Source of the DNA: Bacillota bacterium
GTDB taxonomy: Bacteria > Bacillota_A > Clostridia > Lachnospirales > Lachnospiraceae
Direction: 5' to 3'
DNA: 64,000 bases
Assembly (NCBI GenBank): GCA_023407175.1
Contig: JAEYMU010000025.1
Span: 186,001-250,000 of the forward strand
The notes under the pieces are model-generated. The model saw nothing but the letters and a program-made list of their open reading frames with translations, did no database searches and was not told where the DNA came from. The translations under genes and the position numbers were made by a program. Of the stretch, positions 7,969-16,259 are shown piece by piece. Position 1 is the first letter of the stretch, and each line of letters begins with the position of its first letter.

Positions 7969-9750
7969 ATGTTTTATTCGGACGAGCTGGTAGAGGAAAT
8001 CAGAAGCAGAAATGATATCGTTAGTGTAATCGGCTCCTACATACGTTTGCAAAAAAAAGGAAGTAACCATATGGGCTTATGCCCGTTCCATAATGAGAAG
8101 ACACCCTCCTTTTCGGTCAGTGCCTCAAAGCAGATGTATTACTGTTTTGGCTGCGGTGCAGGAGGGAATGTTCTGACCTTCATCATGGAATATGAGAATT
8201 ATTCATTTATCGAGGCCTTGAAATTCCTGGCAGAGCGTGCCGGCATTGCCCTGCCGGAACAGGAGTATTCCCAGGAGGCTAAGAGACAGTCTGATTTAAG
8301 AAGCCGTTTGCTGGAGGTGAATAAACAGGCGGCGAAGTATTTTTATTATCAGCTGGCATCATCGAGAGGACAGCAGGCTCATGAATATCTGGTGAAACGG
8401 GGGCTTGCCGAGGAGACCATAAAACAGTTTGGACTGGGATATTCCAATAAGTACAGTGATGATTTATATAAATATCTTAAGGGCTTGGGCTATGAGGATG
8501 GTTTCTTAAAGCAATCGGGACTGGTAACGATTGATGAACAGAAGGGCGGCCATGATAAGTTCTGGAACCGTGTCATGTTCCCGATTATGGATGTCAATCA
8601 CCGTGTCATTGCCTTTGGCGGACGCGTCATGGGAGAGGGGGAACCCAAATATCTCAACTCGCCGGAAACCATGATATTTGATAAAAGCAGAAATTTGTAC
8701 GGGTTGAATTTTGCCAGGGGCTCCAGAAAAACACAGCTACTGATTTGTGAGGGCTATATGGATGTCATTGCGTTGCATCAGGCGGGCTTTACCAATGCAG
8801 TTGCAGCACTTGGGACAGCCTTTACCATGTTCCATGCAAACCTGTTAAAGCGGTACACAAATGAAGTGTTTTTAACCTTTGACAGTGACGGAGCGGGCAT
8901 CCAGGCGGCTCTTCGTGCCATACCGATCTTAAAGGAGGCCGGATTATCCATTAAGGTTATTAATATGAAGCCCTATAAGGACCCGGACGAGTTTATTAAG
9001 GCATTGGGTGCCGGTGAATACCAGAAGCGGATCGATGAAGCAAAGAACAGCTTTTTCTTCGAGGTAGACATTTTGCAGAACCAGTTTGAATTACAGGACC
9101 CGGAGCAAAAGACGAGATTTTTTCATGACACGGCAAAAAAGCTGATGACATTTTCGGAGGAGCTGGAGCGTAACTTTTATATTGATGCTGTCGCAAAAAA
9201 CTATCAGATTGATGTGGAGCAGCTGCGAAGGCTTGTTAATAAGCTGGGGTCCCAGATTGTCGTGGGTGCAAGTGAGCCCAGGGAATTCAGGACGGAGCAG
9301 GGCAAGGGAAGGAAGGCTCCCGAGGACGGGATCTCCAAATCCCAGAAGCTTATGCTGACCTGGCTGATTGAGGATAATTCGCTTTTTGATATAATGAAAG
9401 GACTTTTAGGGCCGGAGGATTTTGCCGATGGCATCTATAAGGATGTAGCCGCCCTTGTATTCGAGCAGTATGAGAAGGAGCACAGTGTTAACCCGGCAAA
9501 AATCATAAGCTGTTTTGAAAATAAAGAGGAGCAGTCCGAGGTGGCCGGCTTGTTTTCTGCCGAAATCCGCGGTGAGATGGATGAAGCCGGAAGGCAGAAG
9601 GCAATTACGGATACGGTGTTCCGGTTGAAGGAATACAGTCTGGACAAGCAGAGTCAGAAGGCGATTGAGAATAATGATACGGAGCTGCTTATGAGAATCA
9701 TAACAGAAAAGAAGAAACTTAGGAAAAAAAGCATACCATTTACGAATTAG
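7969..9750 (+). CDS. dnaG: DNA primase DnaG
   Basis: Synthesises RNA primers at the replication fork; 593 residues, the usual family length. Domains in order: N-terminal zinc-binding domain (CPFHNEKTPSF and CFGCGAGG), RNA-polymerase-like core (VMFPIMDVNHRVIAFGGRVM, PKYLNSPET), TOPRIM centre (CEGYMDVIALHQAG, then LTFDSDGAGIQAA and DPDEFI), and a C-terminal helicase-interacting region. The ribosome binding site is GAAGGGG before the ATG. The gene lies between dgt and rpoD in one transcription unit. Confidence 0.97.
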   Translation: MFYSDELVEEIRSRNDIVSVIGSYIRLQKKGSNHMGLCPFHNEKTPSFSVSASKQMYYCFGCGAGGNVLTFIMEYENYSFIEALKFLAERAGIALPEQEYSQEAKRQSDLRSRLLEVNKQAAKYFYYQLASSRGQQAHEYLVKRGLAEETIKQFGLGYSNKYSDDLYKYLKGLGYEDGFLKQSGLVTIDEQKGGHDKFWNRVMFPIMDVNHRVIAFGGRVMGEGEPKYLNSPETMIFDKSRNLYGLNFARGSRKTQLLICEGYMDVIALHQAGFTNAVAALGTAFTMFHANLLKRYTNEVFLTFDSDGAGIQAALRAIPILKEAGLSIKVINMKPYKDPDEFIKALGAGEYQKRIDEAKNSFFFEVDILQNQFELQDPEQKTRFFHDTAKKLMTFSEELERNFYIDAVAKNYQIDVEQLRRLVNKLGSQIVVGASEPREFRTEQGKGRKAPEDGISKSQKLMLTWLIEDNSLFDIMKGLLGPEDFADGIYKDVAALVFEQYEKEHSVNPAKIISCFENKEEQSEVAGLFSAEIRGEMDEAGRQKAITDTVFRLKEYSLDKQSQKAIENNDTELLMRIITEKKKLRKKSIPFTN

Positions 9751-9847
9751 CCACAATCAGCAGTGCTGGGCTCTGTATGGCAGCAATTGCATATTTCATT
9801 AAATGATGGTTAAAATATAAAAAGATTTGAAGAAGGAAGGATTATCT

Positions 9848-10942
9848 ATGGACGAGAATATAATTAAGTTTACTGAGAGGCTGAAAGAATTGCTGGTATT
9901 TGCGGAGAAAAAGAAAAATGTCCTGGAATTTCAGGAAGTGAATGACTTTTTCGCAGATATGGAGCTTGATCCGGGGAAAATAGAGAAAATCTATGACTTC
10001 CTGGACAAGCATAATGTTGATGTCTTAAGAATCTCGGAAGAGGATGAAGAGGATATCATTCTTGATGACGAAGAAGAAATAGAAACCATAGATTTAACGA
10101 TTCCGGAAGGCATTAATATTGAAGACCCTGTCCGCATGTATTTGAAGGAGATAGGTAAGGTTCAGCTGCTGAACGCGGATGAGGAAATCGAGCTGGCAAG
10201 AAAGATGGAGGACGGGGACGACTATGCGAAGAAGCGTCTGGCAGAAGCCAACCTGCGTCTTGTCGTCAGCATTGCAAAGCGTTATGTGGGACGCGGTATG
10301 TTATTCCTGGATTTAATTCAGGAGGGAAATCTGGGTCTTATCAAAGCGGTTGAAAAGTTTGATTATCGTAAGGGCTACAAGTTCAGTACTTATGCTACCT
10401 GGTGGATCAGACAGGCAATCACAAGAGCAATTGCGGACCAGGCCAGAACGATTCGTATTCCTGTTCATATGGTAGAAACGATCAATAAATTAACCCGTGT
10501 TCAGCGTCAGCTTTTGCAGGAGCTGGGGAGGGAGCCTTCGCCGGAGGAAATTTCAGAGGTTATGAATATGCCGGTGGAGAGAGTAAGAGAAATTCAGAAG
10601 ATTTCCCAGGAGCCGGTATCCCTGGAGACGCCCATCGGTGAAGAAGAGGACAGCCACCTGGGTGATTTCATTCAGGATGATAATGTTCCGGTACCTGCAG
10701 ACGCAGCAGCGTTTACCCTGCTGAAAGAGCAGCTGGTTGAGGTGCTGGGGACACTTACGGAACGGGAACAGAAGGTGCTTCGTTTGCGTTTCGGCCTGGA
10801 TGACGGACGTGCCCGTACCCTTGAGGAGGTAGGTAAGGAATTCAACGTAACCAGGGAGCGTATCCGCCAGATTGAGGCAAAGGCTCTTCGTAAGCTGCGC
10901 CATCCGAGCCGCAGCAGAAAGCTGAAGGATTATCTGGAATAA
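9848..10942 (+). CDS. rpoD: RNA polymerase housekeeping sigma factor RpoD (sigma 70/A)
   Basis: Primary sigma factor, 364 residues. Seen: an acidic region 1.1-like N-terminus, region 1.2 [11 protein letters not shown], region 2 with [35 protein letters not shown] and [15 protein letters not shown] (-10 recognition), region 3 ([13 protein letters not shown]) and region 4 ending [20 protein letters not shown] (-35 recognition). The start at 9848 follows GAAGGAAGG. An in-frame TTG at 9827 lacks a site. Many promoters in this window carry close TTGACA/TATAAT boxes that this factor would read. Confidence 0.97.
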   Translation: MDENIIKFTERLKELLVFAEKKKNVLEFQEVNDFFADMELDPGKIEKIYDFLDKHNVDVLRISEEDEEDIILDDEEEIETIDLTIPEGINIEDPVRMYLKEIGKVQLLNADEEIELARKMEDGDDYAKKRLAEANLRLVVSIAKRYVGRGMLFLDLIQEGNLGLIKAVEKFDYRKGYKFSTYATWWIRQAITRAIADQARTIRIPVHMVETINKLTRVQRQLLQELGREPSPEEISEVMNMPVERVREIQKISQEPVSLETPIGEEEDSHLGDFIQDDNVPVPADAAAFTLLKEQLVEVLGTLTEREQKVLRLRFGLDDGRARTLEEVGKEFNVTRERIRQIEAKALRKLRHPSRSRKLKDYLE

Positions 10943-10977
10943 CAGAAGAAAATATCGGATCAATATCGAAAAATAAT

Positions 10978-11016
10978 GACAGGGCAACGCAGATAAATTG
11001 TAGCGGCTGCCCTGTT
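10978..11016 (+). other. Hairpin after rpoD, possible weak terminator
   Basis: GACAGGGCA pairs with TGCCCTGTT (one G-U), 35 bases after the rpoD stop. No T-run follows, so termination is uncertain; it may be a 3'-end stabilising stem. Confidence 0.45.
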
Positions 11017-11075
11017 ATCAATCGCTGATAAAGAGATGTTGTTAAGCTGTTTAAAACAACAAAAGGGAGATAACC

Positions 11076-11105
11076 TTGATAAACAATTATGATATATGGT
11101 AGAAT
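11076..11105 (+). promoter_or_regulatory. Probable sigma-A promoter of trmK
   Basis: TTGATA at 11076-11081 and TAGAAT at 11100-11105, spacer 18. It would give a leader of about 110 bases that contains two perfect hairpins before trmK. Confidence 0.6.
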
Positions 11106-11140
11106 AAAGAAAATTTTATGTTAATATAAAAACGGAGTAA

Positions 11141-11206
11141 AGTTTGAAAGTAAAAAACACTTTCAAACTCCTTATTGAAGTAGTATCACAAGCAAGGCTT
11201 GTGATA
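11141..11206 (+). other. Two consecutive perfect hairpins in the trmK leader
   Basis: Stem 1 is AGTTTGAAAGT/ACTTTCAAACT (11141-11151 with 11159-11169; 11 bp, 7-nt loop). Stem 2 is TATCACAAGC/GCTTGTGATA (11184-11193 with 11197-11206; 10 bp, 3-nt loop). Neither is followed by a T-run. They lie between the promoter and the ribosome binding site of trmK. No known riboswitch was recognised. Confidence 0.7.
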
Positions 11207-11221
11207 TGCAGGGGTATAATT

Positions 11222-11959
11222 ATGCAACTTTCTAAACGTTTACAGGCTGTAGCCGATTTGGTAACACCGGGAAACCGTGTAGCCGATGTGGGCTGCGATC
11301 ATGCCTATACCTCCATTTATCTGGCGAGGGAAGGAATTTCACCGCATATCATAGCAATGGATGTTAATCCCGGACCGGTCAGCCGGGCCAGGGAAAATAT
11401 TCTGAAATACGGATGTGATAACCATATAGAGGTGAGAAGGTCCGACGGTCTTGATGCACTTAAGGAAAATGAGGCGGATACCGTCATTATCGCGGGAATG
11501 GGGGGAGCTTTGACTGTTCAAATCCTGTCAAAGCATCCTAAAATACTGAAAAGCCTTCATGAGCTTGTACTGCAGCCGCAATCGGAGATTTATAAGGTCA
11601 GGGAGCTGCTGTCAGATGCCGGCTTTGTCATAATAGAAGAAAATATGATAAAGGAGGATGGCAAGTATTATCCGATGCTGAAGGCCATACGTCAGGATAA
11701 TGCGGAGGAAGGCTATCTTCTGAAACGAAGGGAGCATAACCATTTCGGAAGACTGCTGCTGGAGCAAAAGCACCCTGTATTAAAGGAATATCTTCTATGG
11801 GATTATGGAATCTGTGAAGAGATTATGCAGTCATTGTCTTCCGGGCAGTCGGAGCATATGCATGCAAGACAGAAGGAAATCAGAGACCGGATGGCACTGA
11901 TTCAATCCGGGTTAGAATACTATGAAATGAGTCCTATGACAAGGAGAGACAATATATGA
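11222..11959 (+). CDS. trmK: tRNA (adenine(22)-N(1))-methyltransferase TrmK
   Basis: SAM-dependent methyltransferase of 245 residues that modifies A22 of tRNA in Firmicutes. Seen: LSKRLQAVADLV, the SAM motif VADVGCDHAYTSIYLA, AMDVNPGPVSRAREN, the catalytic-region IIAGMGGALTVQIL and LQPQSEIYKVRELL. The ATG at 11222 is preceded by GCAGGGG; an upstream in-frame GTG/TTG start would lie inside the leader hairpins and has no site. Its stop overlaps the next gene's start by 4 bases. In many relatives trmK follows rpoD, as here. Confidence 0.92.
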   Translation: MQLSKRLQAVADLVTPGNRVADVGCDHAYTSIYLAREGISPHIIAMDVNPGPVSRARENILKYGCDNHIEVRRSDGLDALKENEADTVIIAGMGGALTVQILSKHPKILKSLHELVLQPQSEIYKVRELLSDAGFVIIEENMIKEDGKYYPMLKAIRQDNAEEGYLLKRREHNHFGRLLLEQKHPVLKEYLLWDYGICEEIMQSLSSGQSEHMHARQKEIRDRMALIQSGLEYYEMSPMTRRDNI

Positions 11960-13620
11960 GCACAAAGATCAAGGTTATAATTGACGGTATGGAATATGAA
12001 TATCCTGAACATACCACCCTTCTTGAAATCAGCAGGGATTTTCAGAAGGATTGCAAGGATCAGATCATATTGGCATTTGTTAATAATAAGCTGCGTGAGC
12101 TGTTCAAGCGTGCGGTGGATAACAGCAGTATCCGTTTTGTAACAGTCAGTGAGGATACCGGCGGTAAAACCTATACACGCGGTATGGTCCTGGTGATGCT
12201 GAAGGCCTTTTACCAGGAGTTCGGAGCTGAGAATGTAAAAAAGGTATCAGTCGAATATACCGTAGGTAACGGTCTTTACTGTAATTACGAAGGAAAGCTT
12301 CCAATTACTCAGGAACGCCTCCAGGCAGTGAAAAACAGGATGCAGGAGCTTGTAAAAAGGGACATTCCGTTTATGAAGCGCAGCATCGGTACGGATGATG
12401 CAATCGAGCTGTTTCATAAATACGGAATGAAGGATAAGGAAAGATTGTTTGGCTACCGACGGGTATCCAAAGCGAATATCTATAGTCTGGACGGCTTTGA
12501 GGATTATTACTACGGCTATATGCCGCCCAGCTCAGGAATGCTGAAATATTTTGATCTGCTGAAATATGATGAGGGCTTTTTACTGCTTTTGCCAAGCCGG
12601 AAGACTCCGACGGTGATCGATCCCTTTGTGCCGCAGCCTAAGCTTTTTGAGACGCTGAAGGAGTCAAACCAATGGGCAAAGATGCTTGATATTCCCAACG
12701 TAGGAGCGCTCAATGATATAGTGGCCCAGGGTAAGATGAATGATCTGATTCTGCTTTCAGAGGCCTTGCAGGAGAAGAAAATCAGCGATATTGCAGAGAC
12801 GATCAAGCATGCCGGTAAAATGAAGTTTATTATGATAGCAGGACCCTCCTCCTCCGGAAAGACGACCTTCTCCTACCGCTTAAGCATCCAGTTGAAGGCT
12901 CACGGCCTTAAGCCCCACCCGATTGCTGTAGACAACTATTTTGTAGACCGGGAGAGGACGCCTAAGGATGAGCAGGGAAATTATAATTTCGAAGTACTTG
13001 GAGCAATCGATATAGAGCAGTTTAATAAGGATATGACTGATCTTCTGAATGGAAAGACGGTGGATATCCCCAATTTTAATTTCATAACGGGCAGAAGAGA
13101 GTATAAAGGAAACTATCTGACCCTGGGTCCGGAGGATATCCTTGTCATAGAGGGAATTCATGGCCTGAATGATGCACTATCCTATTCTCTGCCAAGGGAA
13201 AGCAGGTTTAAGATTTATATCAGTGCTCTGACACAGCTGAATATTGATGAGCATAACCGGATACCGACGACGGATGGGCGGCTGATTCGAAGAATGGTAA
13301 GGGACGCAAGAACCAGAGGAGCTTCAGCCCAGAAAACCATAGCCATGTGGCCTTCCGTAAGAAAGGGAGAGGACGAGAATATCTTTCCGTTTCAGGAGGA
13401 TGCCGATGTCATGTTCAATTCGGCCTTAATCTACGAGCTGGCGGTACTGAAGCAGTATGCGGAGCCGATTTTGTTTGGTATCGACCGTAATTGTGCGGAA
13501 TATGTGGAAGCAAAACGCCTGCTGAAATTCCTTGATTACTTTATCGGCACACCGAGCGAGATTATACCCGTAAATTCCATTCTAAAGGAATTCATCGGGG
13601 GAAGCTGCTTTAAGGTGTAA
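11956..13620 (+). CDS. TGS-domain nucleoside (uridine-type) kinase
   Basis: A 554-residue fusion. The N-terminal 60 residues form a TGS-like domain (YPEHTTLLEIS, ILAFVNNKLREL). Next comes a ThrRS-like second domain with GMVLVMLKAFYQEFGAENV. The C-terminal half is a phosphoribulokinase/uridine-kinase domain with Walker A GPSSSGKTTF near residue 296, VDNYFVDRERTP, IEGIHGLND and RRMVRDARTRG. Such proteins are annotated as nucleoside kinases and are presumed to phosphorylate a nucleoside with ATP or GTP. The true substrate is not known. Translation is coupled to trmK through the 4-base ATGA overlap. Confidence 0.88.
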   Translation: MSTKIKVIIDGMEYEYPEHTTLLEISRDFQKDCKDQIILAFVNNKLRELFKRAVDNSSIRFVTVSEDTGGKTYTRGMVLVMLKAFYQEFGAENVKKVSVEYTVGNGLYCNYEGKLPITQERLQAVKNRMQELVKRDIPFMKRSIGTDDAIELFHKYGMKDKERLFGYRRVSKANIYSLDGFEDYYYGYMPPSSGMLKYFDLLKYDEGFLLLLPSRKTPTVIDPFVPQPKLFETLKESNQWAKMLDIPNVGALNDIVAQGKMNDLILLSEALQEKKISDIAETIKHAGKMKFIMIAGPSSSGKTTFSYRLSIQLKAHGLKPHPIAVDNYFVDRERTPKDEQGNYNFEVLGAIDIEQFNKDMTDLLNGKTVDIPNFNFITGRREYKGNYLTLGPEDILVIEGIHGLNDALSYSLPRESRFKIYISALTQLNIDEHNRIPTTDGRLIRRMVRDARTRGASAQKTIAMWPSVRKGEDENIFPFQEDADVMFNSALIYELAVLKQYAEPILFGIDRNCAEYVEAKRLLKFLDYFIGTPSEIIPVNSILKEFIGGSCFKV

Positions 13621-13641
13621 GTAGCGAATAATCCAGACGGC

Positions 13642-13670
13642 AAATAAAAAAGCACCCGCTTAGGCGGGTG
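13642..13670 (-). terminator. Terminator of rnpB (minus strand)
   Basis: On the minus strand CACCCGC-CTAA-GCGGGTG is followed by CTTTTTTATTTG, a strong intrinsic terminator directly after the RNase P RNA. It may also stop the plus-strand kinase transcript. Confidence 0.9.
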
Positions 13671-13683
13671 TATTATTTCTTTG

Positions 13684-14049
13684 ATATGAGCAGCACTGTA
13701 AGCCGGGTTCTGTATCAAATGGTCATCTATCTTGACCGTATGTTACCATACGGCTCATGTATCCGCTTTCGCAGATACAACGCGGCCAACCCTAAAGCAC
13801 GGCGGGCAACCGTATCGCTTTATGTTCGGTCTTGCTTCGAGTGGGGTTTACATAGCCCCTGCTGTTACCAGCAGAGCGGTGGTCTCTTAAGCCACCTTTC
13901 CATCCTTACCGGGGCGTAACGCCCGGGCGGTATATTTCTGTTGCACTGGCCTTGGAGTCGCCTCCACCGGACGTTATCCGGCACCCTGCCCTGTGAAGCC
14001 CGGACTTTCCTCACCTAATCCTAGGCGCGACCATCTGTGCTACTCACAG
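13684..14049 (-). ncRNA. rnpB: RNase P RNA, bacterial type A
   Basis: Catalytic RNA of RNase P, which cuts the 5' leader from tRNA precursors. On the minus strand, conserved blocks are readable: GAGGAAAGTCCGGGCTTC (CR-I), the P3/P4-region GGTGGAGGCGACTCC-like text, GGTAAGGATGGAAAGGTG, the GAAGCAAGACC turn and, near the 3' end, GATACAGAACCCGGCTTACA (CR-V). The ends GAGTAGCA and TGCTGCTC pair as P1 (one G-U). The length of about 366 nt fits type A, the form usual in Clostridia, not the Bacillus type B. It has its own promoter and terminator. Confidence 0.97.
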
Positions 14050-14054
14050 AATGT

Positions 14055-14083
14055 ATTTTATCATGGGATTGGAAAATTGTAAA
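14055..14083 (-). promoter_or_regulatory. Promoter of rnpB
   Basis: On the minus strand TTTACA (14083-14078) and TAAAAT (14060-14055) are spaced by 17 bases. The start point is predicted near 14048, which matches the 5' end of the RNA. Confidence 0.75.
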
Positions 14084-14258
14084 TGAGAGAATGGTGGAAG
14101 CTACGGAAAAACTGTGATGGGAAACTTCAATAAGGCTTAAGAAAAAAGTAAAGATTTTTAAAATTTGATATGCTATCATAAAAAAAGAAAAATAGTCTGG
14201 ACGTGCAGAAATATGCCATTGGCTGCATACGGCGATGGCGGACAAAGGAGGGATTGGC

Positions 14259-14960
14259 TTGGAACAGGCTCAGATATTGGTTGTAGACGATGATAAGGAC
14301 ATTGCCGATCTGGTGGAAATTCATCTGGTCAGTGAGGGATATTATGTTCGCAAGGCAAATACGGCCAGAGAAGGACTTCAAATTCTGGAAACCTCGGACA
14401 TTAAGCTGGTTATATTGGACATTATGATGCCGGGTATGGACGGTTTGACCATGTGCGGCAAAATCAGAGAGACCAGCACAATACCCATTATCATGCTAAG
14501 CGCTAGATCCACCGACCTGGATAAGATAATCGGTCTGGGCACCGGAGCGGATGATTATGTGATAAAACCCTTTAATCCGCTTGAGCTGACTGCCCGTGTG
14601 AAATCCCAGCTAAGGCGGTATACAAAATTTAATCCGGGCTCCCATGATGAGAAGCAGGATAAAGAGATAATCCTGGATCATCTTACCATTAATAAGGACA
14701 ACCATAAGGTAACGGCATATGGAAAGGATGTCAAGCTGACACCGATTGAGTTTGACATTTTGTATCTTCTGGCCAGTAATGTCGGAAGAGTGTTTTCAAC
14801 GGATGATATTTTTGAAAGAGTCTGGAATGAGAAGATGTACGAAGCCAATAATACAGTAATGGTGCACATACGCCGTATCAGGGAAAAGATTGAAATGGAC
14901 TCTCAAAATTCTCAGATAATAAAAACAGTATGGGGAGTAGGATATAAAATTGAAGAATAG
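14259..14960 (+). CDS. OmpR/VanR-family response regulator
   Basis: Two-component regulator of 233 residues. The receiver domain has the acidic cluster VVDDD (10-12), phospho-acceptor Asp54 in ILDIMMPGMDG and Lys in VIKPFNP. A C-terminal winged helix follows (LTPIEFDILYLLASN, VFSTDDIFERVW, TVMVHIRRIREKIE, VWGVGYKI). The start is set at TTG 14259 because GGAGGG lies 6 bases before it; the in-frame ATG at 14235 has no site. The stop overlaps the start of the sensor kinase by 11 bases, so the pair is co-expressed. The VanR-like match is to the family, with no resistance genes nearby. Confidence 0.93.
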   Translation: MEQAQILVVDDDKDIADLVEIHLVSEGYYVRKANTAREGLQILETSDIKLVILDIMMPGMDGLTMCGKIRETSTIPIIMLSARSTDLDKIIGLGTGADDYVIKPFNPLELTARVKSQLRRYTKFNPGSHDEKQDKEIILDHLTINKDNHKVTAYGKDVKLTPIEFDILYLLASNVGRVFSTDDIFERVWNEKMYEANNTVMVHIRRIREKIEMDSQNSQIIKTVWGVGYKIEE

Positions 14961-16029
14961 TATTTTCAAGAGCTTCCGGTTCGAAATAGTACTTTATAGC
15001 TTACTCAGTCTGTTGTATACCCTGCTTACGGTTGCAATTATTCATACCGGTGCTTATCTTTTATTCCGGGGTACAATGGAGAAAATATCACAGGTATCCT
15101 CCTTTTTACTTTCCTTTGTCACTATTTTAGGCAGTATCATATTGTTTATCGTTTTCTACCTGCTGCTAACAAAGAAATTTATTAACTATATCAGAGAGAT
15201 TTCTGAAGGTATTAATCAGATTTCTCAAGGGAACCTGGATAACCGGATCAATATTAAAAATGAAGATGAGTTTGCCTTTCTGGCGGATAAGCTAAATCAG
15301 ATGGCTGATGATATTAAGGGTATCATGGAAAATGAGCGAAGGATCGAATATTCCAAAAATGAGCTCATTACCAGTGTAGCACATGACCTTCGGACTCCGC
15401 TGACCTCTATTATCGGTTATCTTGATCTGGTGTCCAATAAGGAGCTTGATCAGGAAACACAGAGAAAATATGTAAGCATTGCTTATAATAAGTCAAAAAG
15501 ACTGGAAAAGCTGATTGAGGATCTATTTACTTATACAAAATTCAATTTCGGCGAGGTGAAGGCGGATGTCACGGAAGTGGATATGGTAAAGCTGATGAAC
15601 CAGCTGGTGGATGAATTTTATCCAAGCTTTACGGAAAACCATCTGGAATATGAATTTATTTCGGAAAGCCCTACAGCGGTTATCAGAGCGGACGGAAATC
15701 TGCTGGCAAGAGCACTGGCCAATTTGATCAGCAATGCCATAAAATATGGCACAGAGGGTAAAAATATCGTAATTAAGCTGGGTGGTATGGAGGAAGACGG
15801 GATAAGGATCAGTATTACGAGTTTCGGTATTGTCATACCGCCGGAGGATTTGGAGAAAATCTTTGTTCGGTTTTACCGTGTGGAATCATCAAGGTCCAGT
15901 GAGACCGGAGGCAGCGGGCTTGGCCTTGCCATTGCCAAAAGTATCATAGAAATGCATGGAGGAACTATTTACGCCGGAAGTGATGAGCATGCGACCATAT
16001 TTACAGTGGAGCTTAAGAATGAACCTTAG
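14950..16029 (+). CDS. Membrane sensor histidine kinase, VanS-like
   Basis: A 359-residue kinase translated from TTG within the end of the response-regulator gene. Two membrane helices (about residues 10-35 and 50-75) enclose a very short external loop, so the signal is probably sensed in or near the membrane. HAMP segment follows, then HisKA with His145 in SVAHDLRTPLTSIIGYL, and the ATPase domain with N-box NLISNAIKYG and G-boxes GGSGLGLAIAKSIIEMHGG. The expected DxGxG G1 box is altered to SFGIVIPPEDLEKIF-like text, a change also common in VanS-type kinases. Partner is the upstream regulator. Confidence 0.92.
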   Translation: MKNSIFKSFRFEIVLYSLLSLLYTLLTVAIIHTGAYLLFRGTMEKISQVSSFLLSFVTILGSIILFIVFYLLLTKKFINYIREISEGINQISQGNLDNRINIKNEDEFAFLADKLNQMADDIKGIMENERRIEYSKNELITSVAHDLRTPLTSIIGYLDLVSNKELDQETQRKYVSIAYNKSKRLEKLIEDLFTYTKFNFGEVKADVTEVDMVKLMNQLVDEFYPSFTENHLEYEFISESPTAVIRADGNLLARALANLISNAIKYGTEGKNIVIKLGGMEEDGIRISITSFGIVIPPEDLEKIFVRFYRVESSRSSETGGSGLGLAIAKSIIEMHGGTIYAGSDEHATIFTVELKNEP

Positions 16030-16055
16030 AATGTATTGAAGAAGGCACTAATAAA

Positions 16056-16138
16056 CAAATTGAGCCATTGGATAACTGCCAGACAATACATTCGACTGTA
16101 TTATGGTATCAGCAGCTGGTTCCAATGGCTTCAATTTG
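16056..16138 (+). repeat. Long imperfect hairpin element downstream of the sensor kinase
   Basis: CAAATTGAGCCATTGGA (16056-16072) pairs with TCCAATGGCTTCAATTTG (16121-16138) over 17 bp with one bulged base. Inside, CTGC/GCAG and AATACA/TGTATT pair again around a 6-base loop. No T-run follows. It could be a small RNA, a 3' stabiliser or a MITE-like remnant. Confidence 0.65.
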
Positions 16139-16259
16139 CGAACTATGAAAACGGAAGAAGAAAAAATATAAACATATTATACCACAATTTTGAAGGAAAG
16201 GTAGTCTTTTTTCAAAAATTTAAAATATTGTTAACAAATTACATAAAATCCATCTTGTG

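Noticed and set aside
13668..13919. An 83-codon plus-strand open frame
   Set aside because: It lies entirely in the minus-strand RNase P RNA gene and reads its complement.
13650..14050. A CRISPR-like or tRNA cluster in the G+C-rich block
   Set aside because: The block is fully explained by the conserved elements of type A RNase P RNA and its terminator.
14235..14258. ATG start of the response regulator at 14235
   Set aside because: No ribosome binding site upstream, while GGAGGG sits 6 bases before TTG 14259.
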